Below are positions 13,901 to 28,762 of a stretch of 64,000 nt of DNA, piece after piece. The translations under genes and the position numbers were made by a program. The notes below the pieces were generated by a model. It ran no database searches. It saw only the letters and a list, made by a program, of their open reading frames with translations, and was not told where the DNA came from. The DNA is from Anoplolepis gracilipes (lineage: Eukaryota > Arthropoda > Insecta > Hymenoptera > Formicidae). Every line of letters starts with the position of its first letter. Within the stretch, counting starts at the first letter, position 1. The stretch covers positions 8,792,501 through 8,856,500 of the forward strand of contig NC_132981.1 of NCBI RefSeq assembly GCF_047496725.1, read 5' to 3'.

Positions 13901-16900
13901 AGTGCACGAGTGCAATGATGTTATCAAATATTACAGTTTTTTCGAAAAGAGTCATAAATAATAGAAAATGTATTACGCAAAAAAAAAAAAATGAGAGACG
14001 TAGTAATTAAATCTTAAATAACTGTCATAGAATTTATCAATTTATATTTTATTCAATTAATTTTTTTTTTTTTTTTTTTTTGCATAATTATACTATTCTG
14101 AATGATTCAATATTGTTGACGTATGAAATATTACGTGATATTTTCTCGTCATATTTGTGCTTCCCAGAGCTTTCAAGTATCGTGGCACCGTGTAAAAACT
14201 AGGGCAGCTAGCCGGGAAATCTGTGCATAGTACGCCTTGTAAAAAAATAAAATGAAGAAAACATTACCCTAGCGTCAATTTTCTACAAAAGAGTTTTTCT
14301 ACAGGGTTCACACCATGAGCGGGAATTCGACGTCGTGCTTATGGTATGAATATGTGCGCACGCTGTGCGGCGCTGATACGAGTCTATCGATGTTTTTTCT
14401 ATTACACGAGATTGCGTTTGTGTGATTACGATCGTTTCTCGCGTGTGAAGGAAAGCAGCGTGCAACAGAGAAAATTATCAGTTATAGTGAGAGAGGTTTG
14501 CTAGAGATCGACAAATAATTGGAAGAATGAGAGAAATGAGATTGAAGATGAGTAATTTAATTTTCTACGCGTGTCCGTTTTTTCTTTCTTTAGCGATCCG
14601 CAGATTTTACTTTGTGTTTTTATATAACAAAAGATTTTCCGAGAATTTAACTACATATATAAAGATCGTATGCGAAATTAAAAATTTGGATGAAATACAT
14701 GGCAGAGTAAGAATGCTGCGGTTCTCTAAAAGTATATTGCCGAAGAGGTATATCCTTTGCGATGCTAATGGGGTGGCTTGCACAACGTTACCCACAAATG
14801 TCCGCCATTATTTGATATAGAGTATTAAAATGTAAAGAATTTTTAATAATTTGACGCTATTATTAAATATGTGTGAAATAAATAAATATATGTGGCAAAA
14901 TAAATATATAATATATAAATATATACTTTACATAGATTATCCATATTTGTGTAAATTTATGTAAATTCTAGTATTTGAATATATTAGTGAAAAATTGCTT
15001 TTTAATCGACGCTACGCCATTACTCGCAAACGATCTTACACGTGTCATGGGAGTGCAAAGTAATAATAGTAAATACACGCGCGGACTATATGCCGTATGT
15101 TCTACGCTGCCGTGCGTATTTCATTGAAACCGGCTGATGCTGTGAGTAAGCAATAATTAATAGCCAAGGATTTAATTCGAACGAGGAAATCAATTGGACC
15201 TTCAGCTAATAACGCTTGGTACGTACGAATATTTTAAACTGTCGTACAATTTCTCACGAGATACAGTTGCATCTCGTTAGTATCACTCACACCGAGTGGA
15301 AGTTAATAGTCGGACGCGTTCTGGCCGAAGGAACACACACATACACACACTCGTGCTTTTCAACATCTAACTTCTTCTCATTTCGCGGTTTACGTGTAGT
15401 GATTTGCGATTCAATATATTTTACTAACGGAATAATTAGGCGTAACAAAACTCTAGATCGAGGAATTGCATGCGAGTAGGGGAGAAAAAAAAAAAATTAG
15501 CGCGGGCCGCGAGTGTGTGCAAGCCGCATAATATATCTATGCATATAAAAATTCGAATCGAGGTCACACTTCTTTTCTAACGGGGCCGTCGTTTCTTTTT
15601 CAAACCGATTCGAGATCCTAGCCTGGCTATATTATATTTATAGGGGAATTAACCGGCCGACTATACTTTTATAAAGTGTACGAGAAGTATTTCACGCGCG
15701 TATTTAGACATCGGCACCTTTAAAATATACTTGCCATAACGAATGCCTTAGCAAAATGTTACTGTATAATTGAGATACCAGAGGGCGAGAAGGTATATAA
15801 ATATAAATAAGTATACATGTCACACATACACACATAATATACATACACACGTACACACAGATAAACCATACAGATACACCTAACATGATAGGCAAATGAG
15901 TCAAAAGCCAATGCACATCAAAGAGTACATAAGTAGAAAACAGTACCTATACATTCATCTATGCATGCACGTATAATATATATTGCGATCGCGATAGATC
16001 ATGATACGTATCATGCGTGTAATCATATCGACAAATGACAGAGAGAAATTGAATAATCACTCTGACATGCAGTGTATGCGAGACCTCTCAAAAGCGCACG
16101 AAAATACAAATAAGGAATGTGAAGATGCAAAAGTGAGAGTATATTATTAAATGTATTATATTAAGATTGAATCACTCTAGAGCGCGAGCGAAAGAGCGAT
16201 CATTAATCATGTACATACCATCGATGGCAATACTTGAATTCGCCCGTCCATTTAATTTCTACGTCATAAGTTTACACGGAAGAAAACTTACATTTTATTT
16301 TTATCTCTGCTTTTTAATTCTAGATAACTTATATATCATAGAAAAAAAAAAGATTAAGCGAACAAATGAAAAACGTTATTAAATATATCTGCAAATTTAG
16401 TTTTAAACATTGTTACCTTGACACATATATATACGTGCCATACAAAGAATGAGGAATCGCGAATGCTAGATATTGAAAAATATATAAGACAGAAGTTCCT
16501 AACGTGAAGAATTAAAAAAAAAATTAACTGACAACTTTTACGAACATGAGTCTATCCGTAGCCATAATCGCGAAATAACACAAATTTTGAAGAAACATGG
16601 AAATAATTTGTATAATGTATGATTATTAAAATCGGCTGTAACTGCAACATTGTTTTTCATAATTTTCAAAGTAATCGTGTCAAGGCGATCTACTTTGAAA
16701 ATTTTCAGATTGTGCGCACATATGTTTTTAGATCATATTTTTTTACGTTTGACATTACGATTGATACGTATAAATATATGTAACACGTTGAATTGTTCTC
16801 GTTTAATTCTATTATTAGTACCGGGATTGTAATTTTAGACGAATTCCTTTCTCATGCGTGTGGTGTTAAGCAGATATAAGCCAATATGATGCCAATCAAT

Positions 16901-17358
16901 CAATTGCGATTTCATGAACAATACCGACTCGAGAAATAAGATTGTGGGATACAAGTTGTGACAACAAAAAGAGTGTGCGCATATTTTTATATAATCAGTT
17001 CATGCTTTTCGTTATTATTCGTTATTGAAACTTGATCACTTGTAAAAATCAAATTATAAATAATAATGTGACATACTGTTTAAGATACATTTTGTAGCAA
17101 CATCTTTATGACAATGATAGAGTGTTTTCAGTTTTTATCTGAATAGAGCATTTCTCGTCACATATTGTATCCTACTTTTCGACAAAATTATACATGCATC
17201 TACACGTATAACATTCAGAAATTAAAGAGTGTGAATGCATATACACATATGTACAAGTACACATACACACACACACATGGACACATGTACATGCATATTT
17301 CGAAAGATTTCATACAGTATCACACACTAGTGACTAACTAGTTGAAAAGAGAACTAAG

Positions 17359-17360
<2 letters not shown>

Positions 17361-17429
<69 letters not shown>
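17361..17429. repeat. (TA)n microsatellite
   Basis: About 68 bases of TA with a single G interruption at 17401. Confidence 0.95.
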
Positions 17430-17436
<7 letters not shown>

Positions 17437-20400
17437 AGAAAATGAGAGTAAAAATACAATATCAAGTATCAAAGGTCAATGGCAAAATAGTTGAAAGACT
17501 CTAGCTTCGTGGTGAAGAAAACAATTATTTTCTATGCTATTATTTAATCACTGATAATCTACGTTAAATATGACCGCACATCCGTGTACATTGTATACGT
17601 TCGCATAACGAAGCTTTGCGAAACATAACAGTAACTGTGCATGACTGTGACATTTCTTATCTGACTACTAAATTTTTCATGTCAAAACATTTAATATTTC
17701 TCGCTAGAGATTATATTTTACGATCGCCATTGTCGGATAATATTGCGTTAAAAGGACGTGTTATCAATGTACAGGGACAGGCGGACATACGTGTACATAT
17801 ATAGAATGAATTGCAAATAAATATTATAAAGCGACACGTTCTCTACCAGTGAAGTCAATCGCGATAAATCGTATAAGTAGCGAAGAGAACAATTGCAAGA
17901 GAAACAAGTATTAAGGCTAATTACGTAGTGGGAAAAGTCGTCTCTCTATGCTGATGTCAGCGAAAATAAGGCAAACGTTTGTATACCTCGTCAATACATT
18001 TCCATATGCATGACGCGATTAACGCAATCGCCTGCGAATATATTACTCTGATTTTTCTGTCGTGGCGTCTTATTTGACGAGTGTCATAATTAGAATTTCA
18101 ATCGGCATAAAATATGTTCACTCTTTATTGCAGCGTTAGTTTACCGAATCGATTTCTGCGATGAATATTTTGCAATAAGTTTACGTTATTAATTAATCCA
18201 ACACAAAGTGAGAAATAGAAATGAAAAAGACGCCTCAAATAAAATGTCAAATACAAGACTCTATTTCTGCAACTATACTTCTTTATGCGGCAAAAATAAG
18301 ATGATGCTCATACTTGTAAAAAGATTTATATAGAATTTCTGAAATTGTCCTCGTTTCTAGACGACACTTGCATGCTGATAAAATGTTAACTTTACTTTCG
18401 TAATAATCATTGATAAACAAATATAATTTAGTGCCTTCGCTGCTACTTATTCTAAGAATAAATACTTTGGTGCAATTAGTATTGCCTGTACAAGAAATTG
18501 ATTTCTCCTCGTACCATCCTACGATTCGTGTAAAATTTACTTGAATGCACGTATGTTACTCTGTATTACAATCGCATAGACTTTTCTACAAACAACTATA
18601 AATCAGATAATGATAAACAAAAATAAGAGAAAGCTCTACTTGAATGTGTAGAAAAATGTGCGAGATAAACGATTAAAATATACAGGATTATCTCCTACAA
18701 ATTTGGTTCAATTTGATGCAATTAAAACAATAATTTTGAAATCTGAATATACTTTAACACCGTAATTAAGAATGTTTGTTTACTTATGTAGTTACTCAAT
18801 TAAGTGCATATAATTATATATCTATATTTATGAATTACAAAAAAGTTTTTCAAGTACAAAAAGGGGGATATATATCTGCGTACCCTTCTTAAAAATCTGA
18901 AGAAAGAAATGCAACGAATATTTCACGTAAAATATTTAATTCAAAAATTTATCTCTGCATATTTCACTCCTTTTACGGGCTTAACAAATAAATTTTTCAA
19001 ATAAAATAACAAATATTGGCTTGCAAAGATTCTGTTAATTATAGCAAAAAATTTTCTTGTAAAACTGTTTCAATCCGAATTTAACTCTTTGATCAAAATC
19101 AAAGATTTTATTAATATTTTATATTTAACTGCATAAAAACTAAGAACTTTTCCTCAGCAAACTGATAGTACAGATAACATAGCTACATTCTCTCTCACTA
19201 TTCTGTGTATTAAAGGGCATTTCATTAATGTATTCGAGTTTGTCTTCTTTCGGGTTTAGATTTTACTTTCATATTAACATTCATGCATTTGCTTATTAAA
19301 TAGTTATATTTTTTCAAATATAAAAAAAAAATGGAATACATTAAAAATAATGAATCTGAAAAATATAAAAAGATTGGATTTCATATGTACATAAAAGAAT
19401 TTTAGCTTTTTACGTTTTTTAAAAAGTAATTTTATATAAAGTATACAGAAAATAATCCTATGTAAAGTATACAGAAAATGCATTGACATCTTTCCCAAAT
19501 TTTCCTTAAATTTAATTAATTGTTGAGATTCATTGCAAAAATATTTCTTTTTTGAAGCCTATTAAAATCAGTTAAAATCAGTTTTTTTCGCAATAACAGC
19601 AATTGAATGAATTGCATCAGACAGCCAGACGTTTAATTTTAGCGAGAATTATATCGGCATGATAAAATGATTCGTGATCTTTAGATTGTCGGCAAGCAAT
19701 CTTATGTACATTCTCAGAAAAGAACCAAAAGCTCGTTTCTCGATAAGAACGTGACTCGGATAAGATTCGCGTAATAATGATCAACAATAAGTTAAATGAT
19801 CGTACATTTGAGACTTTTATGAAAAAGATACTGCTATACGGGTACGATTTAAAGTTTAAAAATGAGAATGCCGAACTGTGTGCATTAACAAATTAATGCG
19901 ATATTTAAGCAATGACAACGATAATGACAGTTAATTTATTATACATTATCGCTCATCAAGAATCAAGAACGAATGGAAATTGAGTATCTATATGTACATT
20001 GAAGTATACATATGGGAATATATCCGCGTATACAGTCGAAGTCCAATGTAATATGTAAATAAACTGAGCGGACAATCAAAAAGAGAAAGAAAAGTTATTG
20101 CAAAAAAAATAGAACGAGAGATGTCGCGCGTTGCAAGAAGTTTCAGATGTAGAGAAGCCGGCAAGTTTGCAAGCGAGAAAGTTTTCGACTCCAGATACTC
20201 AAACAAGATTAATTAACTTTCAGCTAACAAGTCTCATGACAAATGATCGTAGACTAAATGATGTAACAAAATAGTACTCACCTCTCTTCTCGAACGAGAG
20301 TTTCTTCCACGTGCGAACAAGCTGGTGCTGTTGATTAAATGAGGGATTAAAAAAAAAAAAAGATATAAAAAACAATAATAAAAGAAATGTATTAAAGTCT

Positions 20401-20496
20401 CTCTTGAAACAAATGGCGTATTTAAATAACAATTCAACACTCGGCCATCAATCGACTAATTAAAGCCTTGAAGGTCCTAGTCTCTCAAAATAATCA

Positions 20497-20498
<2 letters not shown>

Positions 20499-20548
<50 letters not shown>
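20499..20548. repeat. (TA)n microsatellite
   Basis: About 48 bases of uninterrupted AT repeat. Confidence 0.95.
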
Positions 20549-20551
<3 letters not shown>

Positions 20552-21115
20552 TTAACTGTCATGTCGAATTGATCAATGAAATTGGCATCAACTGCTCCGT
20601 TAAAATATCGAAAAGAAAATAAACTTGACTTTACACGGATGAACGCACACTCCGATAATTCATTATTACCTACGAATTGCGAAGTGCGTTAACTGATACT
20701 TTAATAGAACTTTCATGTCTCACCGTCCCTGCTGTGTCCCTAATATAAATATTCAATCTCAATCAACAGCGAGGGCATTATCGATTTTACAATACAGGAC
20801 TCTTAACGTGTACATAGAAATATATATATATATTACTACGAGACGCATAAATCAATTGAAATATACCTAGGAGATGTATAGCAGACATATACTATAAAGT
20901 GATACCTGTAATGAAAAGTGACTGTATACATATGTATCGAAGAGAAAACTATATTGTATGTAATCGTTGACGAATCGTTAATGCACAGTGGACGTAGCGA
21001 TGATATTTTTTATCGAAAGTGCTCAGCAAAGGTCTCCACTGACTCAAAATATTGACTCACTCACTCACTTGTCGCTCACTGTCACTCTGATCACTCAATA
21101 CTCACTTACTACAGT

Positions 21116-21175
<60 letters not shown>
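21116..21175. repeat. Compound (CA)n-(TA)n-(TG)n self-complementary microsatellite
   Basis: About 20 bases of CA repeat, then about 24 of TA, then about 16 of TG. The CA and TG arms are reverse complements around a TA centre, so the whole block can fold into one hairpin or cruciform. Degenerate TCAC/ACTC repeats lie just upstream (about 21040-21110). Confidence 0.9.
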
Positions 21176-21473
21176 TACGAATATGTGCTTTATATAGTTT
21201 AACAAAATAAATTATTTCAAAAATTTACGTCTAACGCTTTCATTTTTACTCATTAGGTTGCTATATAAAGATGATATTACCGTTTTTAAGTAAAATTTAA
21301 ATTTAAATAAAAATTAAAAGATAATATAATTATATTAACTCTACATTATATTGATATTAAAAACGATAAATAAAAACGTAATTAAAATTGATAGTAAAAA
21401 CTAAATTGATTTAAAATATTACTTTATCTAATGAAAATTAAACAAAAAAATTGTATAAATTGTACGGTCAGTT

Positions 21474-21479
21474 TTTATT
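21474..21479 (-). terminator. Candidate poly(A) signal of the minus-strand 384-residue gene
   Basis: AATAAA on the minus strand (TTTATT on +), about 175 bases past the TAA stop at 21653-21655. This is a normal distance for an insect 3'UTR. Confidence 0.4.
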
Positions 21480-21652
21480 AAGTGAGGGACTAACTGGATA
21501 AGTGTATTTTTACACATTACTTTATGTTAACGCATTTATATTATACATATTTAACATTGGTACATATTTTGATATATTACATACTGAAAGAGAATTTTAT
21601 AATATTTAAGTAACAATAAATGTGCATTATTTTCGGTTACAAAATAACGCAC

Positions 21653-24600
21653 TTAAGGAATAAGTAAGTCTGTTATTACTTTTGCTTCTTGTATCTCAAA
21701 AATACTCTTCTTGTCACGAATCATCTCTAATTCGTGTATTAGAGCTTTCGCAGCCTCAACGCAATCATCGACCTCTTCCATAACAGTCATGTTTGAAAAT
21801 ACAGCTCGCAGAAAATGCAATATTATGTTCAGCTGGTTGACGGATCTGTAATCGTCGATAACATAAATCGATCCATTACCGTATGTTTTACACGCGAAGA
21901 ACGTCCATCAAAGCACGATTTTATATTTACCTGGCAAAAATTCTAACATTTACTTCGTCAACGTTGCTCAGCCATTCCAACTCGACCAAACAAAACATCA
22001 GAGAGCCATTTTCCTTCACCAGGAAAACATCGTCGTAAATTTTGACGAAAGTCTTCGCGTTTAAAAAATGAAAGAGTTGTTTCTTTCCAGACTTATATGA
22101 AACTTCATGGTCTTGATTATTCTTCGAGAGACTGATATTAACGATTTTTTCTGTGCTAGATGTACTTTTCAGCGCCAGTATCGCGCTATGCTTGTTCTTG
22201 TTTAAAAAATTGATCCACGAGCAATCGATCACTTCGTCGATCGTGAGTTGAACAGGAGGCACTGGGATCTGAAATTGCGTCTCGCCGATCTCATACGAGA
22301 TCGTGGCCCAACACTCGCTGACGGATTTTTCATCGAACGTCGGTAGATCGAGCACCATCGTTGCCACGACATGAACGGCACCGGGATGGATCGAGTTGAT
22401 TCTTTCCCAATGAAAGAAGCGTTTCCAGAACATCGATTTACCGTAAATCTCCATCTTGTCTTGTACGTATGGATAAAGTCTGAGGTTGAGCAACGTGCTA
22501 CAAAGAAAACTTACGTAGTTGCGTTTTCTGCGGTTATTCTTATGGTTTATTATCGTTTAAAAGCGACGGGTTTTACTTTTTCTGTGACAGTTCGATTTAT
22601 ATATATTATATTATATTTTAATAAAATTTTTCTTTTCTCCCTGTTATAAAAATCTAAAGTTTATTATTTTTGTAAATTATTTATAATGTTTATTATATTG
22701 TAAAAATTTAATTTTTACTGTCGATTTAAAGTATAAAAATATATGTAAATAAAGATTATCTAACGTTCATTCTATTGGAAATTTAATTGTAATCATTATT
22801 TGCATTTTCAAATATTATCTCTTTGAAGAATGCAAAATACGTAGAGTGTAAAACATGATCGTAATAAGATATATATTTTTTTTATATACATATAAGTAAT
22901 ATAAGTATAATTATATAATTATAATAAGTGTTATCTTTGCATCGAGACATGATCTTATAATGATGTGTTTAGAGGATATTTTGGGAAAGATGTCACTTTT
23001 CTACAGTAAAAGTCAATATTGACATAAAAGATAGGAAGGTTTCGTCATTAATTTCGATTTCTCTTAAAGTATAAAGTATAATTTCGATTTCTTTTAAAGT
23101 AGAAAGAAAATCAAACAGATCAAAAAGATCTTTTAACTAAGCCTCATCGATGGCGACATCATATGACTTAATAGATATTTGCATGAATAATATCTAATAA
23201 TACACATGACTTGAATTGAACTTAAATGTATTTGATAGTGCATGGAATTTCTAATGTTGTATTAATATATATATGTATATAAATCCGTAATACGTGCGTA
23301 AATGCAAATCAACGCGAGTTAATCGACGCATTTTAAATCATCGCATTTAAATAGTAGCCTACATTAATTATGCCAAGAAAATATTCGCAGAAGAAACCAC
23401 AGAATCACGCAACATGCCTTGTATTTAAACTGACAGATTTATTACCTAGACTTAATCAGTCTAGATTAAGATCTCGAAGACTATTGATCTATACACACAA
23501 AGGAATCACACACGAAAGAAAAATCGATTGTTCTAAGCTTCGCCAATCAGATAATTTAACTTTCTGAATTTTATCTGAATTTTTTGCTTGCTCAACTTAT
23601 ATATATTCAAGAGCAAAATATTTTATCAATTAATCTAAATCATATATTCAGAGCTTGCTTATATTCTTTTCAAAAGTAATAAAATATCTCATTTTTTAAT
23701 GCAAAAGTTAATAGAAATTTAATTATTCAATTAAAAGCATAACAAAGTTTAAATCCCTTTCATATTAAAATCAGAATAAAATTATAAATTCTGTCTTCTT
23801 CGTTAGTTGTTTTCTTTATCAATTCGTTTTTTAAATTTCTTCGATTTATTTTTTTTATTTGATAGCATCGATATAATAATCTACCTACCGTTATTATATA
23901 AAAAATTATTAAACGCGCTTTTTTATAAAAAAAAAAAATTACGCACAAATAAAGTGACCGCGAAATCAACGGGTATGCATACGCGAATTGACCTTGAATG
24001 TAACGCTTGCACCAACATTATTTATGCAGATCGACCCACGAACAAAGATACCAATCACGATGTTCCTGTAGAAGTATAATAACGCAATATCGACATTAAC
24101 GGAATAATTTTATTATGCAAGTTGCTCTTTACACATGCTGATAAAATCCGTGCATTTTTTCCATTTTTTTCACACACATATTCTCTCTCTCTTTCTCTCT
24201 TTCTATCTTTGCATATAAATTGCATGCATTAGTCTACGTACTCCTTTATTTTTCTTCCCCTCTTTATATATTATATATTTCCTTTAGTAAAAACATATTC
24301 TAGATTAAGATAAAGTATGAAAATTAATACTCACTCCTATACAAGGACGTTAAATAAGCATTGATTTTCTGTAAATATATGTTCAAATGTGTATTTGTTC
24401 TAGTATTATTTTCTGCCACACAAACTTATATCGTGACAAAAGTCTGGTAGAAGATCTTTACATCGTCTTAGTAGAACTATTTTCTCTAGATCTTAGTAGA
24501 ACTATTTTCGTTTCAACGCTATTGAATCAAGCCGTTAAAAATTTCTTTAAAAATCAAATAAAAATCTGCAAAATCAATAAAGAAATTTTTAACGACACAA

Positions 24601-27600
24601 TTTAATAGCACTGACGAAGTAAAAAACAGTTATGCAAAATTAGATCAAAGCTTTTAACAGCAGACTTTTTCAAGATTAAAAAAGAAATACAAAAAAGTAA
24701 TAAAAAACTTTTACTTACCAATACATATTTCATTTCTATACATCTCATATTTTATTATTTTGATATTTCAATTCAGATTGGGTGATATAAAGAAAATTTA
24801 TAACATAAAAGTATAATTTACATTATTTTTCTAATTGCATAATTATGTAAATATTAAATATTAAATATTGAAAAATATTAAAATATTGCTATTTTAAAAA
24901 ATATCAAGAACCGTTAATTATAAAACCAGGGTAATATTTCATGTTCGAAATGTAGGTAACAATATCAAATTACAATTTTCGAACCCATTTACAATCGACC
25001 CACCGCAAATCAAGAGTTACCGTTTCTGTTACTAATTAAATTTCAATTTTAATTGATCGGCTTCCAACGAAGAAGGCGTTCGCTCGCTTGCGGCGGCTCG
25101 CAACGCGTTTGCGCGACAAACGTCCGGCGGCAAATCGACCCGCGAAAAAACCGACCAATCGACGGAAGCAGACAAACCACAGGTCCGGGCATTTACATAC
25201 CTCGACACATGATTAGAATTTATACTATTTTCATTCTATATATTAACTGTCAAATCATTTCAATTTCACATTTTTAATTTTATTAATTTTATAAAATTTT
25301 AATATTATTTTTATTCATATGTAAGAAGCCTAAAAATGTAAATGTGTAATATATCAGTATGTACCATACGTATATACTAACTTATAACAAATGCAAAATG
25401 TTATTTTCCCTTCTTTACATTTATGTACAATTTTCTCAATAATTAAAAAAAATCGACAGGAATATTAAATCTTCAAATTTCATCTTTATCCTAATCTCTC
25501 GAATCGGATAAATTAAATCGAGATTAACTTTCTCAAGTTTTTAAAAGTCGAAAAGAATGAAACCGTTGCGTCGAACCTAACTGCTTAACATGTCTCGAGC
25601 AGAAACGTCGCACCGCTGACGTAGCGCCCGAAGAAACCGGCCCTGGTAAGACGGGTCGGGTGGTAAGTGTTGGACGCGAGCGTCGAGGCGCCCATGAAAC
25701 AGGGGCCGGTCGGTCGGTCGACCTCAGTAATCTGCACGATGCCGCCGTGATCGGAACGGCATCGCGTACGTTTCCTGGTGCGACACGCGCACGCATCACG
25801 TGGCACGCACACACCACGCGTCCGGCTGTCCTGCCTCCTACGGCGCGAGGATTACGTCCGACGTCCCTCGCACGACGCGTCCCGCGACCCGGGGGAGAAG
25901 CGACGCCCGCTGCCGCCGACGATCACGCGCGACAAATGCGTCAGTGATCCCGCCGACGGATATATGCCCGGAGAAGGTATGATGAGAGAAAGAGAGAGAG
26001 AGAGAGAAAGGCACGATCGAAACCTGGAGAGACGGATCTCTCCTGCGCGGCTCTGTAGAAATCCCGGGATTAAAAAGGCCACCCGCTGACCCCGTGAACC
26101 CGTGCACTCGTCGCACAATTTCACACGGTCGCTTCAACGAATGCAAACAGTGACTTCATAGCGGTTTTCCGGGAGATGCTATTTTTCACGATGTAGCGAA
26201 CAATGAAAAACATTCTAAAACCGCGTGTAATTATTTAACGTACGGTGATAATGTTAGTCCGAAATGTAAATTGCCTATGATAATTATTTCGCATTAAAAC
26301 ATGAAGTTTTGACGTATTCAAAATGTGCGTCATAACAAGAACTTTAGATTACTACTTGACTTTTGTAGAACCTTGTGTCAATAATGTGATTCATTATGTT
26401 TCTTTTTTTTCTGTTTCTATTTTTGTTAGAGCTACCTATATGCTATAGAATCAAAGAATCAGTTAGAGCGTATCGATGTTAGTGAAACTGGACCTCAGAA
26501 GTTGACAACAGTTAACTTGAAACAGTTAAAGTTTCCCTCTACTTCTAAAAAAGAATGTAAATCATACAAATTGCACTGACAATATGGATTAATTAACTGT
26601 AAGTTAAAGTTCTCGCTAATATTTAGAAAAAATTCTGCTTATAATATAAAAGAGAGAAAAAAATATATAAATTAATCGAGTATTAATTGAAGAAAGCAAC
26701 TGTAATTTTCAAAGTCAAAATCAATCCACGCTAGTGAAATTTTATCTGCCATCTGATATTTCTTGGACATAAAGTATTTATCTGTCGATGTTCACTAATT
26801 CAAAGATCAACCAATGTAATACAAAAGTACTTTGATATGTAATGTTTTTATAAAATGCCTTCAATAATTATGTCTTCATCTCTGCATCTTATTATCCCAT
26901 AATAATTGCAAAGTCATAATATTCGCGATTGACATAACTTGATTAACAATATTTTGTTAACCCATTGACCTATCTGTTTCACAAACATTATCTGGATCTG
27001 ATTACTGTCTCTCTATGCTGAGAAAATCAAAACATTTATTTCTCTTTTTTGACAAAAAAAATGTTACTTCTGTAATTTACAAAATAAATCCTATTTATCA
27101 TTCCATACTTTGACAATAAAATATGTAACTTTTAATAATAAATTTATTGTAACCGCCTCCATAAATTCTTTTTATTAGAAATATTAATTATTAATTTTTT
27201 GTCATCATATCTCGTACTATATTTATATTTTGTTAACGAATTTTAATTGAACAATTTTATATATATAGAGGAGGGGAGGGAAGATTAATGCCTGAACATC
27301 TGTCGCTATCACGTGCTTCAATAATAAGTTCTCCTCCCATATATAAAATGCAAATGTAATTGTGAATTATAAATCGACGGTTCCATTCACGTCGAGATCA
27401 AAGACGTTCCCTTCACTGTGGGAGCGGACCGTTTCTCCCGTCCTGAATCTCACGGAAAAACATAAGTCGCATACAGATATGTATAGAATCGTCCAGGCTT
27501 ATGTAATCTAATGCTGGTATCCTGATGTTAACGCCGATCGTATTGCGTCGCATAAAGATATCTCATTTGCGAATAAGATAAATCTTGTTTCACACAGTGT

Positions 27601-28704
27601 TCTATTCATGTACATTAATGTTGCGTAACAGAGTTATCGTTCTTCCTGATGATTTAGTCTTGCGTAATTTCATTCTATTTTGTATTATTATATTATTATC
27701 GCGTACATATTATACCACATGTACTTGTATTATTATCGCGTACATATTACAATTATTCCGTAAAAGGAATATATTTATCATTCAATTAGTTAATTATTTT
27801 GAAAATAAATCTACGATAGAAAAAAACAAAATAAGTATACATATATTTTATTGATTGTATTGAATCTATAGTGCAGAATTGAGTTACATAAAAGGTTATG
27901 TGACAACGGATGAATAGCACAATAGATTATTGAAACGGTATAAAACGGAAAGAAGTCATTTTTGCTTCAAAGACTAGTTGACTGGTAATTATGATATTGC
28001 AACTTTGACGTATTGTGGTATTGTATAATATTGACCGCGCGAACGTGCTTAATAATGAAAAAAAAATTAAACAAAACTATGCGAATTACACAATACGATA
28101 CGGAGTTTGAAAATGTCTTAATTTCAAATAAAATTACGCTCATAATTATCCGTATACGTTATTTTTATGTATCAAGATTGTGATAAATTTTATCGGAACT
28201 CAGTAAAGAAATAACAACGTCAATAATTCGTTGCTGTCTGCTGTTGTATCTATATAATGCTGATGCGAATATCGGACTATATATATCGTTACTGAAACAT
28301 TTATTATATGAAGCCTGATTAAATTTGATCATATATGCTTTTCTGCAACGAACAACAAAGTTCGCACACGTCCTATTAAATTCCTTTCATACGTGTGTAA
28401 TTTTTCCTACTGTTCTTTTATTTATCAAATATAATTTAAACAATCATACTCTACTAACAATAAATCTATTTCGAGAAAAAATTAGATTTTTTATTCTGCT
28501 TGAATTAATAATACACGTCTCTACTATTACACTATTTAAAAATTTTATTTTGCAAACCATGAGCGATAAACGAATTGTGAAATTAAAATATTACAACGGA
28601 CGAGAATTCATTCGTTATGAACAAAATTCATTTTATGAAATTTAATGCTTCTCTCTTTATTTTGTTAAAATATTTTTGCAGGCTAAAAATATATTTCATA
28701 ATTT

Positions 28705-28762
<58 letters not shown>

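Larger units (their letters stand above)
10927..21473. other. Gene-free stretch between Ih and the minus-strand gene
   Basis: About 10.5 kb without a supported coding exon on either strand. Open frames are short, and where two overlap on opposite strands (14527-14820 with 14607-14795) neither resembles a known family. It holds TA microsatellites at 17361-17429 and 20499-20548, A/T homopolymers, and a symmetric CA/TA/TG block at 21116-21175. It could be an extended 3'UTR of Ih, a non-coding RNA, or plain intergenic DNA; I cannot tell which. Confidence 0.5.

Noticed and set aside
14527..14820. 97-codon plus frame overlapping a 62-codon minus frame
   Set aside because: No recognisable domain, and the overlap on both strands suggests chance.
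22501..22560. Upstream extension of the 22-kb minus exon through an in-frame NYVSFLCS segment
   Set aside because: The pyrimidine-rich TTTTCTTTGTAG is a better acceptor, and the apparent donor 17 bases before it would give an impossibly short intron. The frame closes shortly upstream.
25533..26146. Several overlapping open frames of 60-103 codons on both strands
   Set aside because: They arise from a CpG-rich block with few stop codons; Arg/Pro/Thr-rich translations show no domain.
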